From Morinoia aosen (Eukaryota; Arthropoda; Malacostraca; Amphipoda; Talitridae): 64,000 nt of DNA. Below are positions 48,316 to 60,699 of the stretch, piece after piece. The stretch is from NCBI GenBank assembly GCA_030386875.1, contig CM059562.1:23923360-23987359 (forward strand). The letters are read 5' to 3'. Both the position numbers and the translations under genes were made by a program. The notes beneath the pieces were generated by a model. It saw nothing but the letters and a program-made list of their open reading frames with translations, was not told where the DNA came from and made no database searches. Each line of letters begins with the position of its first letter. The stretch's first letter is position 1.

Positions 48316-48895
48316 TACAGGGTGTTTTTTAAATACGGGATCCCCAAAAATTTTTAATAACTTTTGATACAATTAAAGAATTTTTGAAAACAAAACGGCA
48401 GTAGAATCGTGTGACTTAAATCTTTTATTTAGACCAAGTTTTGAAGATGACATTCTTCTTGTGGCGTCCACTCGACTGCAAGGAATATTGGGCGCGTGTT
48501 CGCATGCTTCTTATTGCAGCACTGATGAGGGTGGGTGTTGTTGTTGGCTAAATTCTTTACGCATCTGTAAATGAGCTTCTTTGACGGAGAACTTCGCAGG
48601 TTGTACTCTCTTGATACTTCGCTGGGCTAGGACAATGCTCCTTCCATTAGAGAAGTATGCAGTGCTGATGAAAGCTAATTGTTCCTTTGTCCATTTCGTC
48701 ATCTTGGCGGCAGTTTCAAAGCAGGATGAATTTTATTGCATGCTTTGATTCTCATTTTGACTGTTGTAGCATAAATATGTAGGTACCAAATAAAAGATAT
48801 AAATCTAAGTACTGTCGTTTTCTTTTCAAAATCTGTTCATTGTATTAAAAGTTTTTAAAAATTTTTCTGGCTCCCGTGTTCAAAAACACTTTGTA
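48316..48895 (-). mobile_element. TA-flanked deletion derivative of a mariner-superfamily element
   Basis: Inverted terminal repeats of about 80 bp bound a 576-bp element (48318-48893). The left end is CAGGGTGTTTTTTAAATACG; the inverse of the right end is CAAAGTGTTTTTGAACACGG. Similarity continues through AATTTTTAA.AACTTTT.ATACAAT to AAAACGGCA/AAAACGACA. Both ends abut a TA dinucleotide, the target used by the Tc1/mariner superfamily. A short minus-strand frame inside keeps only the transposase N-terminus, so the element is a non-autonomous, MITE-like derivative. Confidence 0.9.
48511..48702 (-). pseudogene. N-terminal remnant of a mariner-superfamily transposase
   Basis: Sixty-three codons beginning MTKWTKEQLAFISTAYFSNG, then RSIVLAQRSIKR. 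Many insect transposases of this type start with a (W/Y)T.EQ..FIV..Y....S....RR helix-turn-helix, and this matches in position and spacing. It ends at a stop with no catalytic domain, in keeping with internal deletion of the parent element. Its position inside matched terminal repeats supports the assignment. It could at most encode a DNA-binding peptide. Confidence 0.65.
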
Positions 48896-48949
48896 TCAAT
48901 CGAAATAATACAATATTTGTTTCATACAATATTTATACTATCTATTTTC

Positions 48950-49603
48950 AGGTTCATAGAAAGAAGGAGACAAATAAAAATATTAGCAACGGAATCTGTA
49001 AGAAGAAGCGAAATGTGCGAATGGAGACGAAGTGAAAATTTTCTCACAGATATTCTAAGAGGACTGGGTACTCTAAGGTAACAGTTTACAGAATTGTAGC
49101 TAAGTTGGACGCTGGGGTAAAGTCGGACATAGTCCTCACAGACCTCGAAAGAATCGAAAAAGGACTCCACCCTCTACGGCGGTCTTGAAAAGGTCGATGA
49201 GGGCGGATCTATCTCGGTCAATGACCAAACACATTAAAAAGCGAAGTTTGAGTCGTGGAATAGTGTCATGCTGTTGAATATTGAGCTTGGGATGAAGTCC
49301 TACGTTAGAAGGCGCCGTAATATCCTAACTGCTCGTTCAAGAGAATTCAGAGCTGAAAGAAGTCCAAAGCTTCTTTACCATCTGAAAACCAAAAGAGGAC
49401 GTGTTCGCGTTTTTGTGGACGAGAAATTATTTGTGGCGGATGAAGTTGCTAATCGCCAAAATGCTAGCATCATCGCCGACGACCCTTCATAAGTGATGCA
49501 GAGCAAAAATCCTGCCCAAGTTACGGTTTTTGGAATATTAAAGAATATAAATAAGTCACCTGACATAATGGGTCACGAGTTACCTAGTACACGGCAGTAA
49601 TAG
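48950..49603 (+). pseudogene. Mariner-type transposase relic, 5' two-thirds
   Basis: Coding-like sequence passes through three frames. GYSKVTVYRIVAKLDAG (49063-49113) is the first helix-turn-helix. HRPRKNRKRTPPSTAVLKRS and then MTKHIKKRSLSRGIVS (49137-49265) form the second helix-turn-helix and its RPRK linker. LGMKSYVRRRRNILTARSRE (from 49286) leads to VRVFVDEKLFVADEVANRQN (49399-49458), where the VDEK supplies the first catalytic Asp. After an in-frame TAA at 49490 the same frame continues QSKNPAQVTVFGIL, the next conserved block, to a TAA at 49599. The rest of the catalytic core is missing, replaced by the palindrome at 49610. It belongs to the same family as the 47338-47456 fragment. Confidence 0.88.
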
Positions 49604-49609
49604 TTGTTA

Positions 49610-49671
49610 AGAGTTCATTTGCTTATGTGTTTGTAATTATATAATTACAAACACATAAGCAAATGAACTCT
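49610..49671. repeat. Perfect 62-bp palindrome
   Basis: Arm AGAGTTCATTTGCTTATGTG followed by TTTGTAATTAT (49610-49640) is followed with no spacer by its exact reverse complement (49641-49671). Pairing extends another 3 bp beyond one mismatch. It sits 8 bp after the truncated transposase. Confidence 0.99.
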
Positions 49672-49673
49672 AA

Positions 49674-49687
49674 AGATAATTATCTTT
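49674..49687. repeat. 14-bp palindrome AAGATAATTATCTT
   Basis: Perfectly self-complementary, two bases after the 62-bp palindrome. Confidence 0.95.
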
Positions 49688-50899
49688 ATATCTCTGGCGT
49701 CCCACTTTCAGTATAACAAAAGGAAACAAAGAGCTTCTTCTTTACGGGCTTAGCTGCAGTGGACTTACCATTAATGCACCTATCTGAAATCGAATGATTT
49801 CATAGTATTTCGCTCAGTCGAAATTTTCCGACAAATGCAATGATACCTTCGAAGCTGATCGTTTAAATATTTTGCTCATATCCTGGATACTGGTTTAACG
49901 GCACGACTATATAAGTTTGAGTAATCTTTACTTCTCCAAATTTCAGAACTCAACTAACTGATTCAGACGCGCTATCGAACACAGTCGAATGCTGTCATTT
50001 TTGGCGAATGGTGAATGATATTTGAAAAATAATCAGGATCTTGGATACCGACTCTGCACTGATGATAACAGTTATTCATTTTCAGTGTTATTTTTGAAAT
50101 CAATTAGGACTGTATGAAACTAGCAATTTCCAGTGATGATTTAATTGGTATTTCTTTTAACAGACAGTTAATCAAATAGGCCATCGTATTTAGTACATTC
50201 AATTAATTCTCTAGACATAATTCTCATATCCTGTATAAAGGTCTGGCAGAGATACTACAGAAATCTGAGCCAACCGAACCTTTTACCTCATTTTATCTCT
50301 ATATGCCATCCTGGATTGTGGCCAGTATATTTGAATTTGTTGAAAAGTTAAATTAAATCAATTGTATTTATGTGTGGCTTGCTACATGAGTTGTCCTCAC
50401 GATACAGGTGCGACTTAATTATTTTGCTTCAAAAATATATTTTATTTATCCCAGGTTGATTGCTTATGTCGCTTATGATATACATCGCACGAGTGATTTT
50501 TACAATGTGCCCAACTCGTTTATAGACAAAAACTCTCAAAAAATAAATTCGAATTTATTAAAACACACCATCAAGGGAAAGTAACTCAAATTCTTTGTAT
50601 TGCTATGTATTTTACACCTGTGAACTTAGAAAATCAATCGGATATGGATGAATATCAAATAAATCGGAGATATCGGAAAATTATAAAATTACAGCGACAA
50701 AATAATAGGCCTAAGTGTTTCATAGTCTTTTGTAAATACTTTAAGAGCCTTAACTTGACGCTGTCTTTTATGATAATTGACCACCATTAAGTGGTTTGCT
50801 CAACCAAGTTATTCTATTCTTATCTACAGAACTATTCCAATAGTATGACATTTGAGGGCTTCCATTTTATTACATTTAGCGTTGAAATTCTGTATTGAC
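49688..50899. other. AT-rich sequence with no recognised feature
   Basis: No coding or structural signal found. Confidence 0.55.
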
Positions 50900-51625
50900 T
50901 TTTAATCGAACTTATATCTGGACACTATGATGGTCCCCTACATACTCTGATTTTGATGTTATTCAATCCATCCTCAACTAATGTGGAACAATGCTGGAGG
51001 TCAATGGCCTGTACAAAGCTCCAACGGCGACCCAGTTTGACCTCTTGTGAAGAATGCGTCATGTTGTTCATCAAAATACCAACATATTCTTCCTTTCTTA
51101 TAATTCCATCAACCTTACGAAATCTTTCAGGTCCAGACGCAGTAAAGCATCCTCAAAACATCGAGTTACCGCCGCCACACTTCACTGTTGGAACGCTGTT
51201 TTTTAAAAGATGCGCTTCGCCAGATTTCTCGAACACGTATGACGAGTTGTTGTAGCCAAAAGGCTTGATTTTAGTCTCATCTAACCATGAAACATAATTC
51301 AGAATACAATATATTTTCCTATGTGAGATTTGGCGTACGAAATCCTTGTTCCAGTATGCGCTGGCTTTAGAAGCTGCATTTTCTTGGACAACATGCTTCC
51401 AGATCTTCTCTCTTCAGAACTCAGCAACTTTTCTGCAAAACACAGCGTTGTTGGGGTCAGTCAACGCAGTTACAATGTCTTCAGTTGAGGCTAGATGTTC
51501 ATTATCAGCATGTCTCACCAGTTTCCTTTCCGTCCTTTCAAATTAAATCTTCTCTCCCACACCCCACTGCTTTAAATCATAACCCTCTGCTGGAATTTTC
51601 TTGATTCTTGCCCCCATGGCTGACC
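50900..51625 (-). pseudogene. Tc1-like transposase relic, minus strand
   Basis: Read on the minus strand, the order is LSSEERRSG...RISYAKSHIGK (51410-51310), the catalytic block SWLDETKIKPFGYNN with the first Asp (51290-51240), the YVFEK block, then NSVPTVKCGGGNSMF, a stop, GCFTASG (51200-51140). Next comes IRKEEYVGILMNN and KLGRRWSFVQAIDLQH (51100-50985), where the family has FQQDNDPKH, and CPDISSIK near 50915, where it has SPDLNPIE. The second catalytic Asp-Pro-Lys box is degraded. Several frame changes and stops are present. It is the best preserved Tc1 copy in the window for the central domain and belongs to another lineage than the 31425 copy. Confidence 0.87.
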
Positions 51626-52860
51626 TAAGAAAATGAAATTTATTGGAGAACTTATCATTATCGATACTTTACTTCTTTGCTGAGGTCCGCAATATTTTTT
51701 TTGCTATTAGATGTTAATAGTGTCCTCTTAAGTACAGCAGCCAACCCTGAGCTACGGAATGCTGGTAAATCAATTCTTCATTTGAAATTGCATTAAAACT
51801 CAGCACAGTGCTAAATGAAATTAGAATTGGTCGTTATGAAATTAAAATTTGTCAGTGCGGGAGTCAGATTTCATCGATGTTGAAATTTACATTTGGCCAA
51901 TTTCATATCAGTATTGGCCACTGCTGATTGTACTAGCATAGATCAATCTTGTGCTTAAAATTGGTCATCAATAAATTAAAATTGATCATTAAAGCATGAA
52001 CAGCAAAAATTCCATGCGATCCATGAACATTTGAATGTATTTTTATAAATGGATTTTTTCATGAATGGAATGATCTAATATCATGATCTTTTGTGTTTCA
52101 AGGATATGTTGCTAACTCTATTCAATACTATTGAATATTCATTAATTTTTTTACACAGATATTAAATAAGCATGTATTTTTCATTCAATTTTTAATATTT
52201 TGAAAATACAATGAATAAAGGTATATATAAAATAAAGTAATCAATTTATTATAGATAGAGAAATAAACGTGCACAGATACATTTGAAGAAATACTTAACA
52301 TAGATATGCCGAACACAATTGAGTAATTTCCTTTAAGTTCTTTCGCTTCGAAACCGTAGGGTAATACTTCTTCACGCAATTAGTATAATTATTTTATGCT
52401 TTTCATCATCAATGGAATGACATTTTTATTAGCAGCATCTTCCAGCTGCCTCATCCTGTGTTCAGGAATAGGAAGTTCGCTGGCAATACCAATTGTTTTT
52501 TAAGCATTTGTTCAACAGTACTCTTAAACGCACTCTACATTTGCCCAATGGGATAAAATAAATATGTGTATGGTGGTAACAGGAAAATTTCCGGGTGAAA
52601 CTTACTGGAAATAATTTTTTACCTGTTGTCCGCTGGTTTAGTGTCAACAGTAATAACAAATGATAACAATAATATCAGAAATGACAGACCCTCGATAGGT
52701 GAATGTTTCCCTTCGTTATAATTAAGGAACATTTAAAAAATAATCGGATTAAGTAAGTCTCATGTTAACTACAATCCAAAAGTGCAGTAGATGAGCGGTT
52801 GTGGCAAGAAATGACAGAATAACTTCCAAATTTCCCCATCGTGCCCAAGAATTTGAGCAT
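51626..52860. other. AT-rich sequence with degenerate AATTGGTC motifs
   Basis: GAAATTAGAATTGGTC, GAAATTAAAATTTGTC and TTAAAATTGGTCATC recur at 51818-51990 without a fixed period. No gene recognised. Confidence 0.5.
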
Positions 52861-53330
52861 TGGAGCCGTTAAGCTCCAGTTTTGCTAAGCTGCAGGATCC
52901 GCAGTAGAATGCTAAGCTCGTATGACGAGGGATGATGTAGAATCCCTTGGGCTTTGCTTTACGACGAGGCAGTGCAGGCGGTGTGTCTCTGAGCTAAAGA
53001 TGCAAACCTGAGATGCAGTGAACTCCTTCCGGCGCGGTGATCTCGCCTGAACGATAGCTGTTGAGTGATGCTCCCACGGCGCTAAGACGACCTGCTCTCT
53101 CCCACCCGAGGAGTTTGTGCGATCATTTTTTATCCTCTCGACCCCATAATAATATGTCTTGCGAGAGACGCAAGCTACGGCGCTCCTGTTTTATTTAGCG
53201 TTAAACGACCGACCTGCCCCAGCTACACCTTCATTGCCTCCTGCTGCTGCTGCTGCTCTGCTCGGCAGCCTCTCTCTGTAGCTCTCCTACACTCTCGTCG
53301 TTGTCGTCTCCACCTCTTCGGCAATTTTTC
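52861..53330. promoter_or_regulatory. GC-richer segment with a CTG microsatellite
   Basis: A 450-bp rise in GC and CpG includes GGCGCGGTGATCTCGCC and ends in a short (CTG)6 tract at about 53238-53257. Candidate regulatory DNA or untranslated exon on composition alone; no open frame with known motifs. Confidence 0.25.
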
Positions 53331-56300
53331 AATTTGCATTTTTATTTCTTTCCGAACATTTTCGTCTTGGAATTTTCTTTTGTGTCTTATCAGTTCTGCT
53401 GTTCTATCCGTGTCATCTGCGCTCGCTGTTCTCGCAATTGAAATCTTTGTTGACTTTATTTTCAATTTACCTTGCTTGCATTTTTATGGTTTTCACACGT
53501 TTACGTGTTTGATGCATGACACTTTGTCATCACGAGCTATTTCCGTTTCCTATAAGTTTGTTTCCTTTATTTTCTGCATCGACTTCAATTAATTTCGCTG
53601 CAAAACTGGTTTCATTTGAAGATGAAGACTAAGAACAGAACATAATACACGTACATGCACTCCACATGACGTATTTTGCTGGAATCTGACAGAGCACCAA
53701 TGTGCTTATGATTACTTTGTTTGTAAAGAATCTTCGCAGCGAAATTTGAAGTAAGGTAGTTTAAACTCTTGTACAGTAAAGTATAGTAAAATTAGTTAAG
53801 TTGAGTAGTAGTAGTAGTAAAGTTTACAAAAGTCGAGCAAATTAGAAAACACACATCCACTTTATTATGGCCTACCTGCTCAGAATTTTTTTCAGCGAAA
53901 CATGTTGCACGAGTGTTTGCTTAAGTTTAATTTTCGTGTGAGTCACCTACTGTATGAGCTGTTCTCACAATACAAGGGTTATATTAGCCTAAACTATATT
54001 CTAAAAAACTAAGTTTATCGGTGAAAAATAGTTCAGCTTATTGCATTCTTACAAATTAAGTCTAATTAAGAAACCATCTCCACAAACGTTGATTGAGTGC
54101 GTGAATATTGGGTGAGGGAAATAATCTATTTGCTGAATTACTGTTTTCAAACTCAAATTGTGTTCGATGAATCTGAGCACGTAGTTGCCAACAATTTGAA
54201 ATCCTGATGCATCAGGATTTTCCTGCTCCAACTGCAAATAATTCCTGAATTATTATTAGATGAAGTTATTACCATGCTTTTTTTCAATATATTAAGATGA
54301 AAGGAAACCAATTTCCATGCCAATAGTGTCAAAATATCCTGGTAGTTTACTAACATGATCAGTAAATCATTCATCAACAGTAAATCAGTAAGCCATTCAT
54401 CAAACAGTGAACCATTCAAATTACACGAAACTTTATACTAAGCGTGCATATTAGAGCGCATATTTCTCGCAAAATATTCATTCATGGCGGTAAGATGCGT
54501 AAACGTTTGATCTCTATTTAATTAACTGTTGATCAATTCGTTTATGGACTATGCGATGTGATTAGAGATTCTGATAAATAGGATGGATTGCTAAACAATT
54601 TTTATGTTACGGACCTTCAGTTTTTGATAATTTATTTTCAACTGATGATGTGCCAATATTTTCCGCATTGCCTTCTCAATTGTTGTTTACTCGCGTAATT
54701 GCATGCAAGTGATAAGACCAGCAGAAATGCCATCCAGTAGATTACTTTTAATACAAAATTAAAATTAGATTGCTTCTAATTTCATCTCAAATTTATGCTT
54801 AATCTGATCATGAAACGGGCGTTAAAGCGTGATTTGTCTTGGTAACGCTTTCCACTCAAGTTTTTTTCATGTACACATTTTCCTATATGTTGCTTATCCT
54901 TTGAAAATGATTCAACTTAAAAACACTCATGTAGGGTAAAAGGGATGTAAATCTTTATCACCTCGCACTCATAATTTTGCCGAAGTTTTATCTGACTTTA
55001 TTGAGTGTTTCAAAACTTATTCAGGGAAGTAAACACTCTTTTGGAAGTGTGTAGGAAATCAAAGATCATTTGTTTGCCTTCCAGCCTTCTGTTTATTTCT
55101 CCCGTATAAAATTACCAGAAGTAACGCAGAATTGCATGTATCCGCAGCGCAAACTATATAGAGATTAGAAAACAGCGATGGTCTCTTCAATACTCATTTC
55201 TAAGCATTTCTGGTCGTTCTTCTCTACAGAAAACGATATGCGGGAGAAGGCATGTCAGTATTTCAATGGTAAAAATTCATCAGACCTTCAGATCTTTTTG
55301 CTATAAATAATTATTTGGCCGAATGAAATCGCAGTTCCTTTGAATTATTATGATAATTATGATGTTCATTTTTGACAATGAGAGATTTCTTGAGATTTTG
55401 CTTCAGGCATACACACTTTTGGTCTCAGAATTTCTTGTTGATGACTTAATACTTTAGATTTGAAAACATTTGACGTCTCTCTACAAACGCCGAACAGGAT
55501 CGGACGTCTTTTTGTCAAGGTTCGTGTCAACACTGAATGCTATCACGAGACAAAATTGAGAACGGGAGTCAACAAATCACCGGCCGAGAAACACGGAGCC
55601 AGTGAGGCGTGTAACTCGCCAGGCCCTCGGCTGGGACCTTCGGATGCCAGAGGAGCTTCCGTTGAATATTCCAGACCGGCCAATTTTGAAATTCTTCTTC
55701 GTCATCGTCATTCAATCGAACGCAATCTTCCTCATCATTACATAAAAAGAGGGTAGGATCACACAGGAAAAAGTGGCACAATATTCGAAGAGAAAGGAAT
55801 GATAGAGCGTTATTGAAATATTTCATCTTCCTTCAGCACTCATTCAGTTTTCGGCTCTAGAATTCCGTTCCTTTTAATTCTGATCGTTTTAAATTCTGTT
55901 CATTTTTACTCTAAAAATTTCTACACACTCGTGATTGCGAGCGCACTGTATCCTATTTTTCTATTGAGAGCTCATATTAGTTATTAATAAGCATTAACCA
56001 TGGTTGTCGATCAAAACATGGACGCGTCGGAAAAATCTCACAGCCAATATTAAATGCATAAAATGTCTTTGCGTAAATTGTGAACTCACGTCCGAATGCA
56101 ACAAATATTCGCACTTTTGTGTTGAGCGTCCGCTCTCGACCAGCTTGTGAAGCGCTACTCGACTAAATTTGAGGGCAGTAAATTAGCGGAAATTTAAAGA
56201 GGATCTCCTCCTCTAGGCTCAATGCTGAGCATGCAAACAACGCAGTCAGCAGCGCAGTTTAATCGTCGCTAACGAGTATTTGTGCTTAGGAGGCACACAA

Positions 56301-58630
56301 AGTATTATTAGTACAAGAATTGAAATTTAAACTTTGAGCAACCAGGGAAAATTATTCGAGGTAACTTACTTTATAGTCAGAGTGTATAAATTTTAAACTA
56401 AAATGTAAAGATTTCATGTGAATGCAAATTTTGACACACATGCAGCCAAACTTGGGTATGAAATTTCGTTCTCCATCAACCTAAAATATATCCGTTCCAA
56501 AAAAAGGAGAACTGGCTCTCCGTCGCGCAGAGAGTCAGTCTCTGTCGCTCACTTTTCAGCACTGCCATTTGAGCTCCTCTGGGACCGAACGCTTGCTGGA
56601 AAACTCTCCTCATACCTTTAGGAATTAGCATCCGAATCAGCATAAAAATGTAATCAGATTCTGGGCTCGTTATCGTAGAAATGTATTCCATTAAGGTCAG
56701 TGGCGCGACGTAAAGAAGTGTTACATTATGCAAGGCATCTCACCTCCTGCGCGGTGCGAGACAGAGTTTCGAGGGCTCTTTCGTTCGCCTTCGGTTGACG
56801 ACTTCAACATTTTACGTTCAACTGTTCTTGTTTTAGTGCATAGGGAAGTCTAAGGAATTGAAGTATTCACTAAACCCCGTCATGGATTCGGGTTTTGCAT
56901 GTACCATCTAAAGTACGAGCCCTAACCGATTTTGAATTATGGTCAGCTGTTTTTATTGCTCCGATCGTGGATGCAGTGTTTTATTTTCTTAGAAAAAATT
57001 GGAAATATACAAGGGGAATAGGTAAAACCATTCGCAAAATAGACGAAAGTGTCGATGAGGCAATAATTCTTTGCTTACCATCAAGTCAAAACTTGAGGAA
57101 CTCAATCCCATTTGTGAGTAGGACCTCTTTGAAAGTACGTTCTAATGTTTATCATGAAAATAAACCGCAGCAATTCTGCCATTTGAGCGAAGTAGTTAGA
57201 GAAGAGGCTAACCAATTAAATTGTCGCCAAAGAACGTCGAAATGTGCTTACTTCCATTAATTTTTCCATTCATTGGCTAGAATATTCGTGCCTATGTAAA
57301 ACAATTCAGCGTGTGCTGCTGGCCAGCTCCTCTTGAAAAAATTGGGCATAACATTTTGGCAAAATCTTTCAGATATCCAAATACGTAAAAATGTGTGTCA
57401 AACAATAAAAATCTAATATAATTGTCTCCCATTTATAATTCTTTTATGTAAGCGGTTGTTCAGGGTAAAAAGCTAAAACGAGTTTACTTTTGAACACAGT
57501 ATATACAACCTTTGAAGTTTAGTCAAAATCGAAAGTAAAATTTAAAAACAACAAATAGTCTATTTTTTCATGCCCGACCACGACTACTTTCTTCAAATTT
57601 GATTTCATACTTTTTAAAAGCTCAGTGAAACAAATGTAGTAATTGAAATTCATCAAGAACTCCATTGAGTTCAAATATGGAGTCTATAAGCTTTGGGAAA
57701 AAATTGATTTTTTATCAAACGCTACGTTAAATTTGCGTCAACTGTCAATTGAAGGGGTTAAGTCAATCCAATTTGCCGCTTAAGGCAGTTCCTAGAAAGT
57801 AGTTTTGAAAATCTGTAGTTGGAACACTAATATTCTGTTTCCTTGAATAAATAAGACAATTTTCTAAATTTTAATGGAAAAAAATTTTGAGGTCATCCTC
57901 TATCCGAGTAATACAAGTGTAGCCCTCAGTCAGATCCATTTTTTCTTTAACACTCGGGTACAACTTTTCTCTCTTAGGTATAAATGTCGTTGGCGCTGCA
58001 TCATTTTCTAGGAGTGTTATTTAACAAAAGGTATTTTTGATTATGTTATCATACATTTATGAAAAAAATTCGAGGGATACTTCGTGAAATAATTTTTGGT
58101 TCAGAACAGGTGTACCTATTCTGAAAGGCTTAAAGGTGGTAAAAAGTTAGCATTTTGATTGGCATTTGCTGTCACGCAGATGAATAAACACGTCTCCATA
58201 AAACAAGTCTCTACTAATTTAGTGAGTTAGTCATATCTATACCCAGTGTTTATTTCATGTGAAAAATTATTCTAAATTTTTCTGATTTACAACAATTGTG
58301 TGACTTCATATAAAACGAAAGAAATAAGAAAGCAGTGTTCCAGTATTCAAAGAATAGTTCATAGTTTATTGTTGTTTGCATAGACTAATTCACAGGATGA
58401 ACAACTCATATAACCTATAAAGTTTGAATTAGTATAAACTGAAGGAGCGCTAACGGCTTTCTCGAATGATTTGCACAATAAGAACTTCTAAACCCCTAAA
58501 TTATCTTTATTTCTTGATTCACAAGGCAAAACTTTGTACTGAGTGCATTTTACGCCTACGACTGCAAGAGGTTACTTTCACAGGATGTCACCTGAAGTGG
58601 AACTCCATTATTTTGGCTCGCGCCGAAGTG
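53331..58630. other. Long stretch with no recognised gene
   Basis: The longest non-repetitive frame of the window, 121 codons at 56895-57260, lies here. It has no recognised motif and its flanks carry no splice-like support. GC-richer patches occur at 55560-55680 and 56110-56290. A short AGT repeat lies at 53803-53820. Local direct repeats of CATTCATCAA occur near 54370-54410. Confidence 0.5.
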
Positions 58631-58639
58631 TGGCGCAGG

Positions 58640-58663
58640 CGCGACGCGTTCGGATGCGTCGCG
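58640..58663. repeat. GC-rich hairpin CGCGACGC/GCGTCGCG
   Basis: An 8-bp perfect stem with an 8-base loop inside a CpG-dense patch (58615-58690). Confidence 0.8.
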
Positions 58664-58701
58664 AGACATTGCAATGCTGCGGCGCGGCTGTGACAAGCAT
58701 C

Positions 58702-58715
58702 ATTTGCATAATTAG
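58702..58715. promoter_or_regulatory. Octamer plus homeodomain-type site
   Basis: ATTTGCAT is directly followed by AATTAG, a POU octamer next to a homeodomain core, at the edge of the CpG-dense patch. Known as a motif pair; function here is inference. Confidence 0.25.
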
Positions 58716-58835
58716 CCTAATATACATTTTTGTTGATGGAAATTTTTGTCAGATTTTCATGAAGCTCTAAAAGAGGCCTCAGAAAACACAGGAGAGGCAA
58801 ACAAAGGGGGGAGTGCGACGAGGGGTAGGTATGAC

Positions 58836-58900
58836 AGACGGTGCAGAGGGTGCAGGTGGTGCAGGTGGTGCAGGCAGTGCAGGTGGTGCACGCGGTGCGT
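58836..58900. repeat. 9-bp minisatellite GTGCAGGTG
   Basis: About seven imperfect units (GTGCAGAGG, GTGCAGGTG, GTGCAGGCA, GTGCACGCG). Confidence 0.9.
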
Positions 58901-59370
58901 GGGAGGAATTGTGAGGCTAGTTGAGGGTGTCGGGTGTCGGTGGAGTCAGTGTTTCAGTGTAAGACTTACAGTTCACATTGTGGTACCGGTAATGATTGCG
59001 AGAAAATAAAAATACCATACTTCGAATTTAGTAGACGTAAATCTTGTCTTAATCGTTCATTTTCGAAAGTGTGTAAGTAACATTCTCCTGCCGATGGTCA
59101 AAACAACTCACCAGATTCCTCTAACGTTTTCACATCACCTCAACTATTGCACTACGTTGACTTACTCTGGGAATCAAAGAGTCGTTTAATAAGCGATCAA
59201 ATGGGGAAAAGAGGAGGTTGACTGTATACCCTGCATTGAATACTTTGCATCGAATACTCTGTAGCGAATTCCCTACCCAAATATATCACGCAAATGTTAC
59301 CTTGTATGATTACCTGGTCTCGGTCATCGCGTCCCGATAAACTTGTGAAAAGTAAGGTGTGAAGTGGCTG

Positions 59371-59460
59371 AGTTGACTGAGGGATTGCAGACGTGACTGA
59401 CGCGGGTGACATACTGACGCAGTTGACTGGAGGATTGCAGACGTGACTGACGCGGGCAAC
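59371..59460. repeat. Two-copy 50-bp direct repeat
   Basis: AGTTGACTGAGGGATTGCAG at 59371 recurs as AGTTGACTGGAGGATTGCAG at 59421, both followed by ACGTGACTGACGCGGG. Confidence 0.95.
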
Positions 59461-60699
59461 ATTGTAGCACTGTTAAACCTAAAACATTAGTTATTCCATC
59501 CAAGCATCAATTGTTCCATTAAAAGGCGACCGTTCAGTAATGAAAGATTTCATAAAATGAACGTTCAATAAAAATAATACTGTATTTATAGAGGCTCAAG
59601 TCATGTGAATCTCTCTCAACGACAAATATTCATTAATTATTTCGAAATCATTTTAAGATGAAAAATATATTACGCCATTACGAATTTATTTCAATTCGAT
59701 CGACATAAACGAACTTAAAAATTCACTCGAGTTGAAAATCAGATTTTGAGCACCAAATGTAACAAAAGACGAATTAGCCCCTCACTCAGTTCTCTCCCTC
59801 TCAAAATGTAGGAATAAATCTCTGCAAAATATTTACTCTGAGAACTTAGACGCAGAGTTTTTATTTTCTCTCCAAGTAAATACGTTGTCATAAGTATTTA
59901 ACATGGAAATACGAGTAGTTATTAAAAGAAACAAACTCTAAATCGCTTGAGTACGCTGCTATCATATTTTATTATTATCAGACTTGGCTATCGATGTATG
60001 GTATTTAAAGGAATTTCCCACACATGTCTCAAGCCTAGAATTCTTTCGAGTTTTCCCAATTATTTTTGAAATATCGATTTGATGTGAACTGATTAGGTAA
60101 AACTGTTAGCACTCAACTCTTTAAGTACAATTATTTTGGAACGAATACCATGTCCGACATCTTACGAACAACTATTTGTGTAACTATGCTTGCAAAGTGC
60201 GGTTTTAATTCAACAATTTGTAAGCAACTTGCCATGTGATTGCTTCCATCCGACTCTCCAGGTACACCTGTACACGTAAAATTGATTACGTTGAGCAACT
60301 CAGAAGCATAAGCTGAAATGCTCAGCGTGCCCTCAGTGAGAAGTGCGTCTTTGCTACCCATCAAGCGGAGAGCGCTCTCTTGCAATGCTAAGCCTCGTTA
60401 CTGCTGGTGCTGTGGCCTTACTTCTATGTTGTCGACTTACAAATGACTATCATCTTGTGTAACGTTCTATCCTCATCATGAAATTTTGAAATTGTTTAAT
60501 AAAAGATTCAAATTATATGAATTCAAAATTGTCTAAGTTTGATATTGTGTTTAGGTTTTTATAGGCCCATTTTGTTTTCCCTATTCATGAGAGTGTACGA
60601 ATATAAGAGAGAGTAAGCAGGTAGGCTAAACTACCGATGGTAGTTGTTTCTCCGTTTTCCTGGTTCAAAGATCGTGCTTTTGCAGATGTGCTACGTTGA
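59461..60699. other. AT-rich sequence with no recognised feature
   Basis: No gene or transposon motif found. Confidence 0.55.

Noticed and set aside
56895..57260. 121-codon frame as a host gene
   Set aside because: It is the longest non-repetitive frame, but it has no recognisable domain, no bias visible by eye, and a length compatible with chance in 64 kb of six-frame sequence.
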